From: CBDCVO01 sp965223085
GTDB taxonomy: Bacteria > Pseudomonadota > Gammaproteobacteria > Ga0077536
Direction: 5' to 3'
DNA: 64,000 bases
Assembly: GCA_965223085.1 (NCBI GenBank)
Contig: OZ244981.1
Span: forward strand, 2,852,001 to 2,916,000
The first letter of the stretch is position 1. The number at the start of each line of letters is the position of its first letter. The notes below the pieces were generated by a model. The model did not search any database. It had not been told where the DNA came from and worked only from the letters and a program-made list of their open reading frames with translations. The position numbers and the translations under genes are program-made. This document shows, piece by piece, positions 55,367 to 63,869 of this stretch.

Positions 55367-55846
55367 TTAACCACGACGCAAGATGCGTTGTTTGTCGCGT
55401 GCCCAGTCGCGGTCTTTTTCGCTGGCGCGTTTATCGTGCTGTTTTTTGCCTTTTGCAAGACCGATTTCCAGTTTTGCTCGCCCCTTCTTCCAGTACATCG
55501 CGAGCGCGACGACGGTGTAGCCTTTGCGGTCAATTGCGCCGATGAGCGTCGCGATTTCGCGCTCATGCAGCAGCAACTTGCGAGTGCGTCGCGGATCGGC
55601 GTTGACATGCGTCGATGCCGAGCTCAAAGGCGTGATGAGCGCGCCGAATAAAAAAGCCTCACCCTCTTTGACGATGACATAGGCGTCGCCGAGCTGGATT
55701 TTTCCGGCGCGTAAGCTTTTCACCTCCCAACCTTCGAGCACCAACCCGGCTTCCATACGGTCTTCGATAAAATAGTCGTGGCGCGCCTTTTTGTTCAGCG
55801 CGATCGTTGCAGCGCCGGATTTCCCGGCTTTTTTCTTAGCGGCCAT
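55367..55846 (-). CDS. smpB: SsrA-binding protein
   Basis: The 159-residue protein from MAAKKKAGKSG has ALNKKARHDYFIEDRMEAGLVLEGWEVKSLRAG, GDAYVIVKEGEAFLFG, KLLLHEREIATLIGA and the basic C-terminal tail ASEKDRDWARDKQRILRRG. It binds tmRNA and enters the ribosome with it. A longer frame to 55963 has an unlikely N-terminal extension. Placement beside tmRNA supports the assignment. Confidence 0.97.
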   Translation of the reverse strand: MAAKKKAGKSGAATIALNKKARHDYFIEDRMEAGLVLEGWEVKSLRAGKIQLGDAYVIVKEGEAFLFGALITPLSSASTHVNADPRRTRKLLLHEREIATLIGAIDRKGYTVVALAMYWKKGRAKLEIGLAKGKKQHDKRASEKDRDWARDKQRILRRG

Positions 55847-55977
55847 GGGCGCAGCGTTGGACGCGGAAGGGGTTCCAGTATAACAGTCTGAGGGATGAGC
55901 AACTGGGTGCCTTGTCCCGTTCACGGCGATACCACAGAATGCACGCGCACAGTCGTTTCGCAACGGGGGATGGGCTT

Positions 55978-57354
55978 ATGGCAGGTGGGCGCACGTCAAT
56001 TCACGGACAGTGGTCATCGCGGTGGGTGTTTATTCTCGCCGCGACGGGCTCAGCGGTGGGTCTCGGCAATATTTGGCGCTTTCCATACGTCACTGGTGAG
56101 AACGGTGGCGGCGCGTTCGTTTTATTGTATTTCGCGTGTGTATTTCTCGTCGGGATCCCGATTTTCGTAGGTGAAGTTCTGTTGGGCCGTCGCGGACGCC
56201 AAAGTCCGATCAATGCGATGCGTGCGTTAGCAGCGGACGAGGGCTTGTCGCGGCATTGGGGCTTGCTCGGCTGGATGGGCGTGGCCGCAGGTTTTTTGAT
56301 CTTATCGTTCTATTCCGTCGTCGCGGGATGGTCCCTCGCGTATGTTTTCGAAGTAGGCTCGGGTGTCTTTGTCGGCGCGGGAAATGACACCGCGACCGCA
56401 CAATTCGATGCGCTCACGGGTTCAGCCACGCGCTTACTGTTTTGGCATAGCCTGTTCATGTTGATGACGGGTTTTATCGTTGCGCGCGGTGTCCAGGGCG
56501 GCTTGGAGAAAGCGGCAAAGTACCTCATGCCGACCTTGTTTGCGTTGTTGTTGGTCATGGTCGGCTATGCACTCGCAACCGGCGATTTTGCTGGCGCGCT
56601 GCGTTATTTATTCTTGCCCGATTTGAGCGCGCTGAGCAAGCAAAGTGTGCTCGATGCTTTGGGTCAGGCGTTTTTCTCCTTAAGTTTGGGCATGGGTGCG
56701 ATCATGATTTATGGCTCCTACCTTCCGGATGATGCCTCGATTGGCCAGACTTCAGTGCTGATCGCGTTCGCCGACACGGGGGTCGCCTTGATGGCGGGGT
56801 TGGCGATTTTTCCGCTAGTGCTATCCCACGGCCTGGAACCTGGAAGTGGACCGGGACTCGTGTTCATAAGTCTAGCGCTCACGTTCGGTCACATGCCGGG
56901 CGGGCAATTCGTCGGGGCCATATTTTTCGTGTTGTTGACGGTGGCCGCGTGGACCTCGGCGATCTCCTTGCTCGAACCAATCGTGGCGTGGTTAGTCGAG
57001 AACCGCGGTTGGAGTCGCCGCGTCGCGTCGTGGGTCGCGGGGTTCGGCGCCTGGGTACTCGGTGTCGGCTCTTTGTTGTCGTTTAATCACTGGTCAAGTT
57101 TAACGCTCGGCGGCCGCAACTTTTTTGATTGGTGCGAACATTTAAGCACCAATATCATGCTGCCCGTAGGCGGCCTGCTGATCGCGATTTTCGCAGGCTG
57201 GCGTATGTCGCGCGCGAGCACGGAGGAGGAACTCGCGATCAGAGTTCCATTCATATACAACACCTGGTTGTTTCTCGTGCGTTTCGTCGCACCGCTCGGC
57301 GTAACGCTGATTTTTGTGCACAAGATGGGGTGGCTGGAGAGAGTTTTTACCTGA
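55978..57354 (+). CDS. Sodium:neurotransmitter-symporter (NSS) family transporter
   Basis: The 458-residue membrane protein has about 12 helices and the family start WSSRWVFILAATGSAVGLGNIWRFPYVTGENGGGAFVLLYF, with the sodium and substrate-binding GSAVGLGNIWRFP in helix 1. Bacterial members import amino acids with sodium across the inner membrane. The start at 55978 is chosen over upstream in-frame starts because homology begins directly after it. Its stop overlaps the ratA ATG in an ATGA-type junction, so the transporter and ratA are likely coupled. Confidence 0.93.
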   Translation: MAGGRTSIHGQWSSRWVFILAATGSAVGLGNIWRFPYVTGENGGGAFVLLYFACVFLVGIPIFVGEVLLGRRGRQSPINAMRALAADEGLSRHWGLLGWMGVAAGFLILSFYSVVAGWSLAYVFEVGSGVFVGAGNDTATAQFDALTGSATRLLFWHSLFMLMTGFIVARGVQGGLEKAAKYLMPTLFALLLVMVGYALATGDFAGALRYLFLPDLSALSKQSVLDALGQAFFSLSLGMGAIMIYGSYLPDDASIGQTSVLIAFADTGVALMAGLAIFPLVLSHGLEPGSGPGLVFISLALTFGHMPGGQFVGAIFFVLLTVAAWTSAISLLEPIVAWLVENRGWSRRVASWVAGFGAWVLGVGSLLSFNHWSSLTLGGRNFFDWCEHLSTNIMLPVGGLLIAIFAGWRMSRASTEEELAIRVPFIYNTWLFLVRFVAPLGVTLIFVHKMGWLERVFT

Positions 57355-57782
57355 TGCCTAGTGTGAACCAAATCAGATTCATGCCGTTCTCCTGCGCACA
57401 AATGTATGAACTCGTTAACGACGTCGAGTCCTATCCGCAATTTTTACCGTGGTGTGAACGTGGCGAAATTCTCGCTCGCGATCCCGAACACATGCGCGCG
57501 CGTTTGACGCTCGCAAAGGGTAGGCTACGCCACAGTTTCACGACGGAAAACCACTTGGTTTGCAACGCGAGCATTGATCTGCATTTAATCGATGGCCCGT
57601 TTAGGGCATTTAACGGCGCCTGGCGTTTTGAACCCCGCGATACCGGTTGCCGAGTATCTTTGAAAATGGACTTTGAATTTTCGAATCGTCTCGTAGCGGC
57701 GACGCTTGGCGTGTTGTTTAAGAAGATCACGACGACGCTTGTCGAATCATTCAATGCCCGCGCCCACGAACTCTATGGATAG
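57354..57782 (+). CDS. ratA: RatA family START-domain protein (ubiquinone-binding/toxin family)
   Basis: The 142-residue protein starts at the ATG that overlaps the transporter stop. It shows FMPFSCAQMYELVNDVESYPQFLPWCERGEIL, FTTENHLVCNASIDLHLIDGPFRAFNGAWRFEP and FEFSNRLVAATLGVLFKKITTTLVESF. This is the coenzyme Q-binding COQ10/RatA-like START family. In E. coli RatA was reported as a ribosome-association toxin; a role in ubiquinone handling is the alternative. It overlaps rnfH by 8 bases. Confidence 0.93.
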   Translation: MPSVNQIRFMPFSCAQMYELVNDVESYPQFLPWCERGEILARDPEHMRARLTLAKGRLRHSFTTENHLVCNASIDLHLIDGPFRAFNGAWRFEPRDTGCRVSLKMDFEFSNRLVAATLGVLFKKITTTLVESFNARAHELYG

Positions 57783-58083
57783 ATCTGAGGACAAGACCGG
57801 ACGCATTGCGGTGTCCGTTGTTTATGCGACGCCGCTCACCCAGCGAATTATCGAACTCGAAGTACCCGTTGGCACGACTTTGCGCGGCGCCGTGGAGCGT
57901 TCCCGTTTATTAGATGAATTTCCGGAAATCGACCTACACGCACAAGGCATAGGCGTTTTTGGGCTGCATCGATCTGCCGACGAGCTGGTCCGTGCAGGCG
58001 ATCGCGTCGAAATTTACCGGCCGTTATTAGTCGATCCTAAAACCGCGCGCCGTCAACGTGAGCACGCCCAGCGACAAGGGTGA
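57775..58083 (+). CDS. rnfH: RnfH family ubiquitin-like protein
   Basis: The 102-residue protein has the RnfH pattern: VSVVYATPLTQRIIELEVPVGTTLRGAVERS, FPEIDLHAQGIGVFG and DRVEIYRPLLVDPKTARRQRE. It is a small beta-grasp (ubiquitin-like) protein, classically encoded beside ratA, as here with an 8-base overlap. Molecular function is not settled. Confidence 0.93.
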   Translation: MDRSEDKTGRIAVSVVYATPLTQRIIELEVPVGTTLRGAVERSRLLDEFPEIDLHAQGIGVFGLHRSADELVRAGDRVEIYRPLLVDPKTARRQREHAQRQG

Positions 58084-58097
58084 GGCGTTGACACGCG

Positions 58098-58778
58098 CTA
58101 ATATGGTTGCTCTGAATCGACTTCTTCTTCGGGCGTTGCGGCCGGCGCGGCGGCGGTGTCCTCGTTTTGTTCGTCGTCTTGGTCGTCGTTACGGCTAAAA
58201 ATCCGTGCAAAAAAACCCGGTTCATCAGGTTCCGGGGCATCCTCTGGAACGACAACTTCTTTTTCTTCATCTGATGGCAGATCTCCAGCAAGCGACTTAT
58301 CTTTGACGAATGGAATTTTATTGCGTATTCGCGTAAGTATGCCTTCGGAATAACGGCCTGGAACGCGTACCGACTTGTCTTGGTGCACGTCGACAACGAG
58401 TCGCCCCGTCGCCGGGACAATGTCGCCTTCCACCGCTGCGAGCAAATCGTGTTCAAAGCGAAGGGTAACGAGTCGGCGCTCTATGCGTCCCCGTCCGCGT
58501 TGACGGGTATAAAGATAATCCCAGCGATCGGCGTTAAAAGTGTCTTGAATTACGGGCGTACCCATAATGAATTGCACTTTCTTTTTGTCCATGCCATAAG
58601 CGAGCTGCGCCACCATTTCTTGGGTGACGACATTGCCCTGCTGTATGTCGATGCGATGCGACAGCGGTAGGTTGTCGACGGTTGGTAAATTTGCGGGATG
58701 AAAAAAACCACCGCTCGAACATGCCACCAAGCACAACGCGGCAAACATAAAACCGTAACGAAAAATGGTTATTTTCAT
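58098..58778 (-). CDS. bamE: Outer-membrane assembly lipoprotein BamE with long acidic C-terminal extension
   Basis: The ATG at 58778 gives a lipoprotein signal (FAALCLVACSSGG, lipobox LVAC) and then HRIDIQQGNVVTQEMVAQLAYGMDKKKVQFIMGTPVIQDTF and DRWDYLYTRQRG, the BamE/SmpA domain of the BAM complex. At 226 residues it is about twice the E. coli length; the extra C-terminal ~110 residues are acidic and Pro/Ala/Glu-rich. Divergent from fur, the usual arrangement. Confidence 0.93.
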   Translation of the reverse strand: MKITIFRYGFMFAALCLVACSSGGFFHPANLPTVDNLPLSHRIDIQQGNVVTQEMVAQLAYGMDKKKVQFIMGTPVIQDTFNADRWDYLYTRQRGRGRIERRLVTLRFEHDLLAAVEGDIVPATGRLVVDVHQDKSVRVPGRYSEGILTRIRNKIPFVKDKSLAGDLPSDEEKEVVVPEDAPEPDEPGFFARIFSRNDDQDDEQNEDTAAAPAATPEEEVDSEQPY

Positions 58779-58897
58779 GTGGGAATGAGCGCGTACTTTT
58801 GTGAGACTCGTGCTGCTATCCAAGTGTTAGAATGGCCATGAGTATAGCCTATCAGATGGCCGGTGAGTGCCGAAAGACGGTAACACGAGTGACTCTT

Positions 58898-59296
58898 ATG
58901 GACACTTACGAATTAAAAAAAGCGGGGCTCAAAGCGACCTTACCGCGACTTCGCATCCTCGAAATATTGGAAGACAATAGTGATCGACACATGAGTGCAG
59001 AGGATGTCTATAAAGCGCTGCTGGCGGCCGGCGATGAGGTCGGGCTTGCGACGATCTACCGGGTGCTGACGCAGTTTCAGACGGCCGGTATTGTCGAACG
59101 CCACAATTTTGACGGCAACCACGCTGTTTACGAGATGGCCCAGGGACCACACCACGACCACATGGTATGCATCGATAGCGGCGATGTGGTCGAGTTCTAC
59201 GATGACGAAATCGAACGACGGCAGCGGGCTATCGCCACCGAGCACGGCTACGACTTGGTAGACCACAGCTTGATACTTTACGTGCAAAAAAAATAG
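58898..59296 (+). CDS. fur: Ferric uptake regulator family protein
   Basis: The 132-residue protein (ATG at 58898; the open frame extends upstream without a family match) has LKKAGLKATLPRLRILEIL, MSAEDVYKALLAAGDEVGLATIYRVLTQFQTAGIVERH and GPHHDHMVCIDSGDVVEFYDDEIERRQ. These are the winged helix and the metal-sensing HHDH region of Fur, the iron-responsive repressor. The usual CxxC structural zinc pair reads CIDS, so one Cys is missing, and no second Cys pair is seen at the C-terminus. Placement beside bamE and recN is standard. Confidence 0.95.
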   Translation: MDTYELKKAGLKATLPRLRILEILEDNSDRHMSAEDVYKALLAAGDEVGLATIYRVLTQFQTAGIVERHNFDGNHAVYEMAQGPHHDHMVCIDSGDVVEFYDDEIERRQRAIATEHGYDLVDHSLILYVQKK

Positions 59297-59416
59297 GACG
59301 ATACGCAGAACTAAACGATCTCTGCGAGCCCCAGGCGGAATATCCGGGTTAGGCGAGCGCCAGGGTTGAGCGCCAATCCTGTCTCTGAGGGAGCGAGGTC
59401 GTATCCTTAACGACGT

Positions 59417-61078
59417 TCATGGTCCTGTTAGCAAAGTTTTTGCGTGCGCGTGGGCGCTGCGGGATTGATCATCGCCGCCTAGCATTCGCGCGATTTCGTC
59501 GATACGTTGATCTGCTTGCAAGGCTGCTATGTGCACCTCGGTGGTTTTCGCGACCACGCGTTTTTGGATCGACAAATGATGGTCACCCACGCCGGCGACT
59601 TGGGGCAAGTGGGTGATGCACAGTATCTGGCGGGAAGCTGCCAATGAGCGCAAATGATCACCGACTTCTGTGGCCGTTTGCCCGCCAACGCCGGCGTCGA
59701 CCTCATCATAGACTAGGGTCGGTACGCCGCTCAGGCCGGCGGTTGCGACCTGTACAGCGAGGCTTATGCGGGATAGCTCACCTCCCGAGGCTATTTTGCG
59801 CAGCGGCTGCGGCGGTAAATCGGGATTGGTGGAGACTAAATAGTCGCAACGGTCTATGCCATGGGGCGCGGGTTTGGCGTCTTTTGAGGACAGCGCGATT
59901 TCAAATCTCCCGCGCGGCATGCCGAGCGCCTGCATACGGGCACTGACAAGGGTGCTCATTTTTAGCGCTGCCTCGCGGCGTTTGCTCGACAACGCATCGG
60001 CGTGGTCACGGTACTCGCGGGCGTGTTGCGTCCGGGCGGCGGCAAGCGCGGCCAAGCGCTCGTCTCGATCCGCCAATTTTTCCAACTCTGCTTGCAGCCC
60101 TGCGATCACCTGCGACAATTCCTCGGGCGCACAGCGGTGTTTGCGCGCGAGATCCGTGATGTCTCCGATCTGTTGCTCGATGGTCGCCAGGTGCTCGGGA
60201 TCGACGCTCAGTGTAGTCGCATATTGGGCCAGTTCATGACGCGCTTCGCCCAGGTGGACCCGGGCGTCACTCAACAATCTCTGGACGTTAGCGAGATCTG
60301 GGTCAAGGGCGGTCGCCTCTGCGACGGCGTCGAGCGCAGCTTGCAATTGTGCTTCAATGGCATTGTCTTGGGAGAACAACGCCGCTTCGAGGCCGGCGCA
60401 AATTTCGACGAGCCGTGCCGCGTGCGCAAGCCGCCGGTGTTCGTCATTGAGCTGGCGCCACTCCGTCGGTGATAACGTCGTCTGCGTGAGTTCCTGCAAT
60501 TGGTATTCGAGAAATTCGCCGCGTTGATCATCGTGTTCACTCGCGTCCACGGTAGCGTTATAGGCGGCCTCGGTTTTCTGCCACGCCTGGTAAGCGTTGT
60601 GCACCGCTGCGCGCAGCGTTTGGAGCGCGCCAAATTCATCGACCAGCTGCAGTTGTGCATCGCGGCGCAGCAGCGACTGATGCGCGTGTTGAGAATGAAT
60701 ATCGAGTAAGGACTCGCCAAAACGTCGCAGCAATTGCGCCGTCACGGGCTGTTCGTTGCAAAAAGCCCGCGAACGACCGTCGGCATTAATGACCCGGCGG
60801 AGGACGAGCTCGGTGTCTACCTCGAGGCCTTGTTCCGCGGCGATGGCGTGCGCAGCGGCGTTGTGGCTGGGATCAAACACCGCGGTTACAACGGCGTGTG
60901 CGGCGCCTGGGCGCAGCAAAGCGACATCGGCGCGATCGCCGAGCGCAAGTCCGAGCGCGTCGACTAACATCGACTTGCCGGCCCCAGTCTCGCCGGTAAT
61001 TACCGTTAAACCGTCACTAAACTCGATGTCGAGATGACGGATCAGAGCCAGGTCCGAAATCGTCAGGGTTCTCAACAT
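59417..61078 (-). CDS. recN: DNA repair protein RecN
   Basis: The 553-residue SMC-like ATPase begins MLRTLTISDLALIRHLDIEF with Walker A GETGAGKS, has a long coiled-coil middle, and near the C-terminus ASGGELSRISLAVQVA (signature) and LVYDEVDAGVGGQTATEVGDHL (Walker B). It acts early in double-strand break repair. It is 21 bp downstream of nadK on the same strand, and they are probably cotranscribed. Confidence 0.97.
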   Translation of the reverse strand: MLRTLTISDLALIRHLDIEFSDGLTVITGETGAGKSMLVDALGLALGDRADVALLRPGAAHAVVTAVFDPSHNAAAHAIAAEQGLEVDTELVLRRVINADGRSRAFCNEQPVTAQLLRRFGESLLDIHSQHAHQSLLRRDAQLQLVDEFGALQTLRAAVHNAYQAWQKTEAAYNATVDASEHDDQRGEFLEYQLQELTQTTLSPTEWRQLNDEHRRLAHAARLVEICAGLEAALFSQDNAIEAQLQAALDAVAEATALDPDLANVQRLLSDARVHLGEARHELAQYATTLSVDPEHLATIEQQIGDITDLARKHRCAPEELSQVIAGLQAELEKLADRDERLAALAAARTQHAREYRDHADALSSKRREAALKMSTLVSARMQALGMPRGRFEIALSSKDAKPAPHGIDRCDYLVSTNPDLPPQPLRKIASGGELSRISLAVQVATAGLSGVPTLVYDEVDAGVGGQTATEVGDHLRSLAASRQILCITHLPQVAGVGDHHLSIQKRVVAKTTEVHIAALQADQRIDEIARMLGGDDQSRSAHAHAKTLLTGP

Positions 61079-61099
61079 GGCGATCTCAAGCGGGGTCTC

Positions 61100-61972
61100 T
61101 CAGCATGGGTCGCGGCCCCATTGGAGTTTTGCCCGCAGGGTGGCAAAGTGATCGTGTCCTGCGGGATGCAGCAATTCTACGTTTTGATCATGACGGCGAA
61201 CGCGAATTCTATCGGCACTGGCGAGCGTCGGCAGGGCATGGCCATCGCAGGTGACCCGGGCGTCTAACATTTCGTCCGTCGGTAGCTCGACCTCGATGGT
61301 AGCGTCGTTGGAAATGACAATCGGCCGATTAGTCAGCGTATGCGGACAGATCGGGACCAGCACGACGACATCGAGCACTGGATAGAGGATCGGTCCACCG
61401 CCTGACAGCGCGTAGGCGGTCGAGCCGGTTGGCGTTGCAATGATCAAACCGTCAGCGCGTTGTGCGTGCACGAATCGTCCGTCGACATAGGTATTGAGCG
61501 TGATTAAGCGGGCGGTACGCCAACGCTGCACAATGACATCGTTTAAGCTGTGGTTGATTGCGATCGTTTTACCGTGGCGCACAATACTGCATTCGAGCAC
61601 GAAACGAGATTCGCGTTGGAAGTCACCGCGCAATATCGCAGCAATGCCCGGCGCCGCGCGTTCCGGCGATAAGTCGGTGAGAAATCCGAGGCGGCCGAGA
61701 TTAATGCCGGTTAGCGGCACGTTGCGTGGGAACGTCATTTGCGCTGCGCGCAAAAGCGTGCCGTCGCCGCCGATCGCGATGACAAGGTCACAATGTGCGG
61801 CGATCGCAACGTCGGCGATTTCCTCGTAATCGCCGCGCGGCCGTGCGGCCGCGCCGTTGCGATCTAGCGCCACTTCCGCCCCGGCTGCCGCGCAGACCGG
61901 CAAAATAGTTTCGAGGACGTCACGAACGGCCTCTTGATCTTGTCGAGTAACGATCCCTATCTTTTTGAACAT
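61100..61972 (-). CDS. nadK: NAD kinase
   Basis: The 290-residue protein contains LVIAIGGDGTLLRAA with the catalytic GGDGT, GINLGRLGFLTDL, NDVIVQR, GLIIATPTGSTAYALSGGGPIL and LTNRPIVISND. It phosphorylates NAD to NADP using ATP. The gene is divergent from hrcA with a 195-bp gap that should hold both promoters. Confidence 0.97.
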   Translation of the reverse strand: MFKKIGIVTRQDQEAVRDVLETILPVCAAAGAEVALDRNGAAARPRGDYEEIADVAIAAHCDLVIAIGGDGTLLRAAQMTFPRNVPLTGINLGRLGFLTDLSPERAAPGIAAILRGDFQRESRFVLECSIVRHGKTIAINHSLNDVIVQRWRTARLITLNTYVDGRFVHAQRADGLIIATPTGSTAYALSGGGPILYPVLDVVVLVPICPHTLTNRPIVISNDATIEVELPTDEMLDARVTCDGHALPTLASADRIRVRRHDQNVELLHPAGHDHFATLRAKLQWGRDPC

Positions 61973-62167
61973 GATGGGATTTATGGCTCCAGTTCGAGTT
62001 CTTTCTTAACTATACCGAGCGCATTTCGGTGCGATTTCGAGCTGCGCGCCAATTAAGCACTACACTGGGCTTCCGAGTAAAGCTGAATTTGCGTGCCAGT
62101 TGTTTTACAACGTGACTGAGGCAGTGGTATTTTCGACGCTGTTGCAACCGCCTTGAACTTAAACGCT

Positions 62168-63220
62168 ATGGCAGAATCTTCTAGTGACGTCGAACTTAGC
62201 GAACGCGCATCTTATCTATTTAAGTGCCTGGTGGAGCGCTATATTGCTAACGGCCAACCAGTCGGTTCGCGGACTTTGGCGCGCGATGCAAAACTGGATC
62301 TGAGTCCGGCAACGACCCGCAATGTCATGGCGGATTTAGAAGATTTGGGACTGATTCAATCGCCGCACACCTCTGCTGGCCGGATACCTACGGTACGCGG
62401 TTACCGCTTGTTTGTGGACGGTATTCTCACTTTTCAGACGCCCTCGCAACAACAGGTGTTACAGTTGTCGGGGGATTTGGCGCCCACGGCCGATGTCCGC
62501 AGCCTGATGGAAAAAACCTCTAATGTGCTCTCCGATACGACCAAGCTCGCAGGTTTAGTGATGATGCCTAAAACCGAGCACCAGGCATTGCGTCAAGTCG
62601 AATTCTTGTCTTTGGGCGACAATCGCGTGTTAGTGATCTTGGTCGTTAACGATCGCGAAGTGCAGAACAAAATCATCAAAACCGAACGTACGTACGCCGC
62701 GTCTGAACTGACCCAGGCAGCGAATTATCTGAACTCCGCGTTTTCGGGTAAGGATATTCGCGCCGTCAAGCGTGACATTCTGGCTGAAATGACGGCAACC
62801 CGGGATGAGATGAATCGCATGATGCAAATCGTCATCGACGTATCACGACAGGCTTTTAGTGACGATCAGACCGGACAAGACTACGTCATGGCCGGGCAAA
62901 CGAATTTGATGGATATCAACGAGCTATCCGATGTTGAGAAGCTGCGCAATTTATTCGAAGCATTTAGCCAAAAACGCGATATCCTCCGTCTCCTCGAACA
63001 GGCACTAGATGCGACAGGTGTGCAGATCTTTATTGGCGAGGAATCCGGTTATCAGGCGCTTGACGATTGTAGTATCGTCACCTCAAGTTATCGCTCCGAT
63101 GGCGAAGTGTTGGGGGTGCTCGGGGTGATCGGGCCGACGCGCATGGAGTATGAGCGGGTGATTTCCATCGTCGACATGACAGCGAAAATCTTGGGTGCCA
63201 CCTTGAAGTCTATGCACTAA
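62168..63220 (+). CDS. hrcA: Heat-inducible transcription repressor HrcA
   Basis: From the ATG at 62168 the protein has 350 residues: the winged-helix part LFKCLVERYIANGQPVGSRTLAR, SPATTRNVMADLEDLGLIQSPHTSAGRIPTVRGYRLFVD, then the GAF-like domain and VGVLGVIGPTRMEYERVISIVD at the end. HrcA represses heat-shock operons through CIRCE sites; no clear CIRCE is seen in the gap before the gene or before grpE. A TTG 15 bases upstream is a less likely start. Confidence 0.96.
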   Translation: MAESSSDVELSERASYLFKCLVERYIANGQPVGSRTLARDAKLDLSPATTRNVMADLEDLGLIQSPHTSAGRIPTVRGYRLFVDGILTFQTPSQQQVLQLSGDLAPTADVRSLMEKTSNVLSDTTKLAGLVMMPKTEHQALRQVEFLSLGDNRVLVILVVNDREVQNKIIKTERTYAASELTQAANYLNSAFSGKDIRAVKRDILAEMTATRDEMNRMMQIVIDVSRQAFSDDQTGQDYVMAGQTNLMDINELSDVEKLRNLFEAFSQKRDILRLLEQALDATGVQIFIGEESGYQALDDCSIVTSSYRSDGEVLGVLGVIGPTRMEYERVISIVDMTAKILGATLKSMH

Positions 63221-63230
63221 TCCCCATGTA
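63202..63230 (+). promoter_or_regulatory. Sigma-32-type heat-shock promoter for grpE
   Basis: CTTGAA (63202-63207), a 14-bp spacer and CCCCATGTA (63222-63230) match the consensus of sigma-32 promoters (CTTGAA, 13-15 bp, CCCCATNTA). It overlaps the last hrcA codons and stop, and lies 70 bp before the grpE start. This predicts heat induction of grpE independent of hrcA transcription. Confidence 0.8.
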
Positions 63231-63299
63231 GTAACCTCGATGGCCGCGTTGCACTCGCTCGCGGCCTCGATTGTCTTTGTGAATTACGAGGGTAAGCCC

Positions 63300-63869
63300 G
63301 TGAGTGAAAACGGCGAAGCAGATCAGCACACCGAAACGAATGACGTTGAGGTCGCAAGCACCGAGGAAGCCGCCGCGGAAACGCTGGAGAACCGCGATGA
63401 TATCGAAGCACTGCGCGCCGATTTGGATGCCGCGCAATCGGAACTCGCGCAGATGCGCGAAGAAATGTTGCGCGCCCGCGCCGAGGTCGACAATGTTCGA
63501 AAACGGGCCGAGCGAGACGTCGAGGCGGCGCATAAATATGGTATCGAGAAACTCGTGGAGGCACTGTTGCCGGTTAAGGATAGTATGGATCTTGGCTTCG
63601 ATGCAGCGGCCACCGCAACCGAGGTGGAAACCTTGCGCGAAGGCTTGGATTTAACGATAAAGATGTTTGACCAAGCGATGGCGAAAATTGGCGTAACGGC
63701 GTTGAATCCAGACGGGGAGAAGTTCGACCCCGAATTCCATCAAGCGATGATGACCGAAGAAAGTGGCGCCGAGGAAGGCACGATTCTGCGCGTTATGCAG
63801 AAAGGCTATGCGCTCAATGATCGCCTAATCCGGCCGGCGATGGTGGTCGTGGCGAAGCCGAGTTCGTGA
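63300..63869 (+). CDS. grpE: Nucleotide exchange factor GrpE
   Basis: I take GTG at 63300 (behind GAGGGTAA) as start, giving 189 residues: an acidic N-terminus, a long coiled coil (ALRADLDAAQSELAQMREEMLRARAEVDNVRKRAERD), then VEALLPVKDSMDLGF, LTIKMFDQAMAKIGVTALNPDGEKFDPEFHQAM, VMQKGYALNDRLIRPAMVVVAK. It releases ADP from DnaK. The frame is open from 63240 but that stretch lacks family similarity. dnaK presumably lies beyond the window. Confidence 0.95.
   Translation: MSENGEADQHTETNDVEVASTEEAAAETLENRDDIEALRADLDAAQSELAQMREEMLRARAEVDNVRKRAERDVEAAHKYGIEKLVEALLPVKDSMDLGFDAAATATEVETLREGLDLTIKMFDQAMAKIGVTALNPDGEKFDPEFHQAMMTEESGAEEGTILRVMQKGYALNDRLIRPAMVVVAKPSS

Noticed and set aside
61973..62167. 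Possible CIRCE element before hrcA
   Set aside because: AAGCACT and a loosely complementary segment occur near 62055, but the 9-bp arms of TTAGCACTC/GAGTGCTAA are not present.
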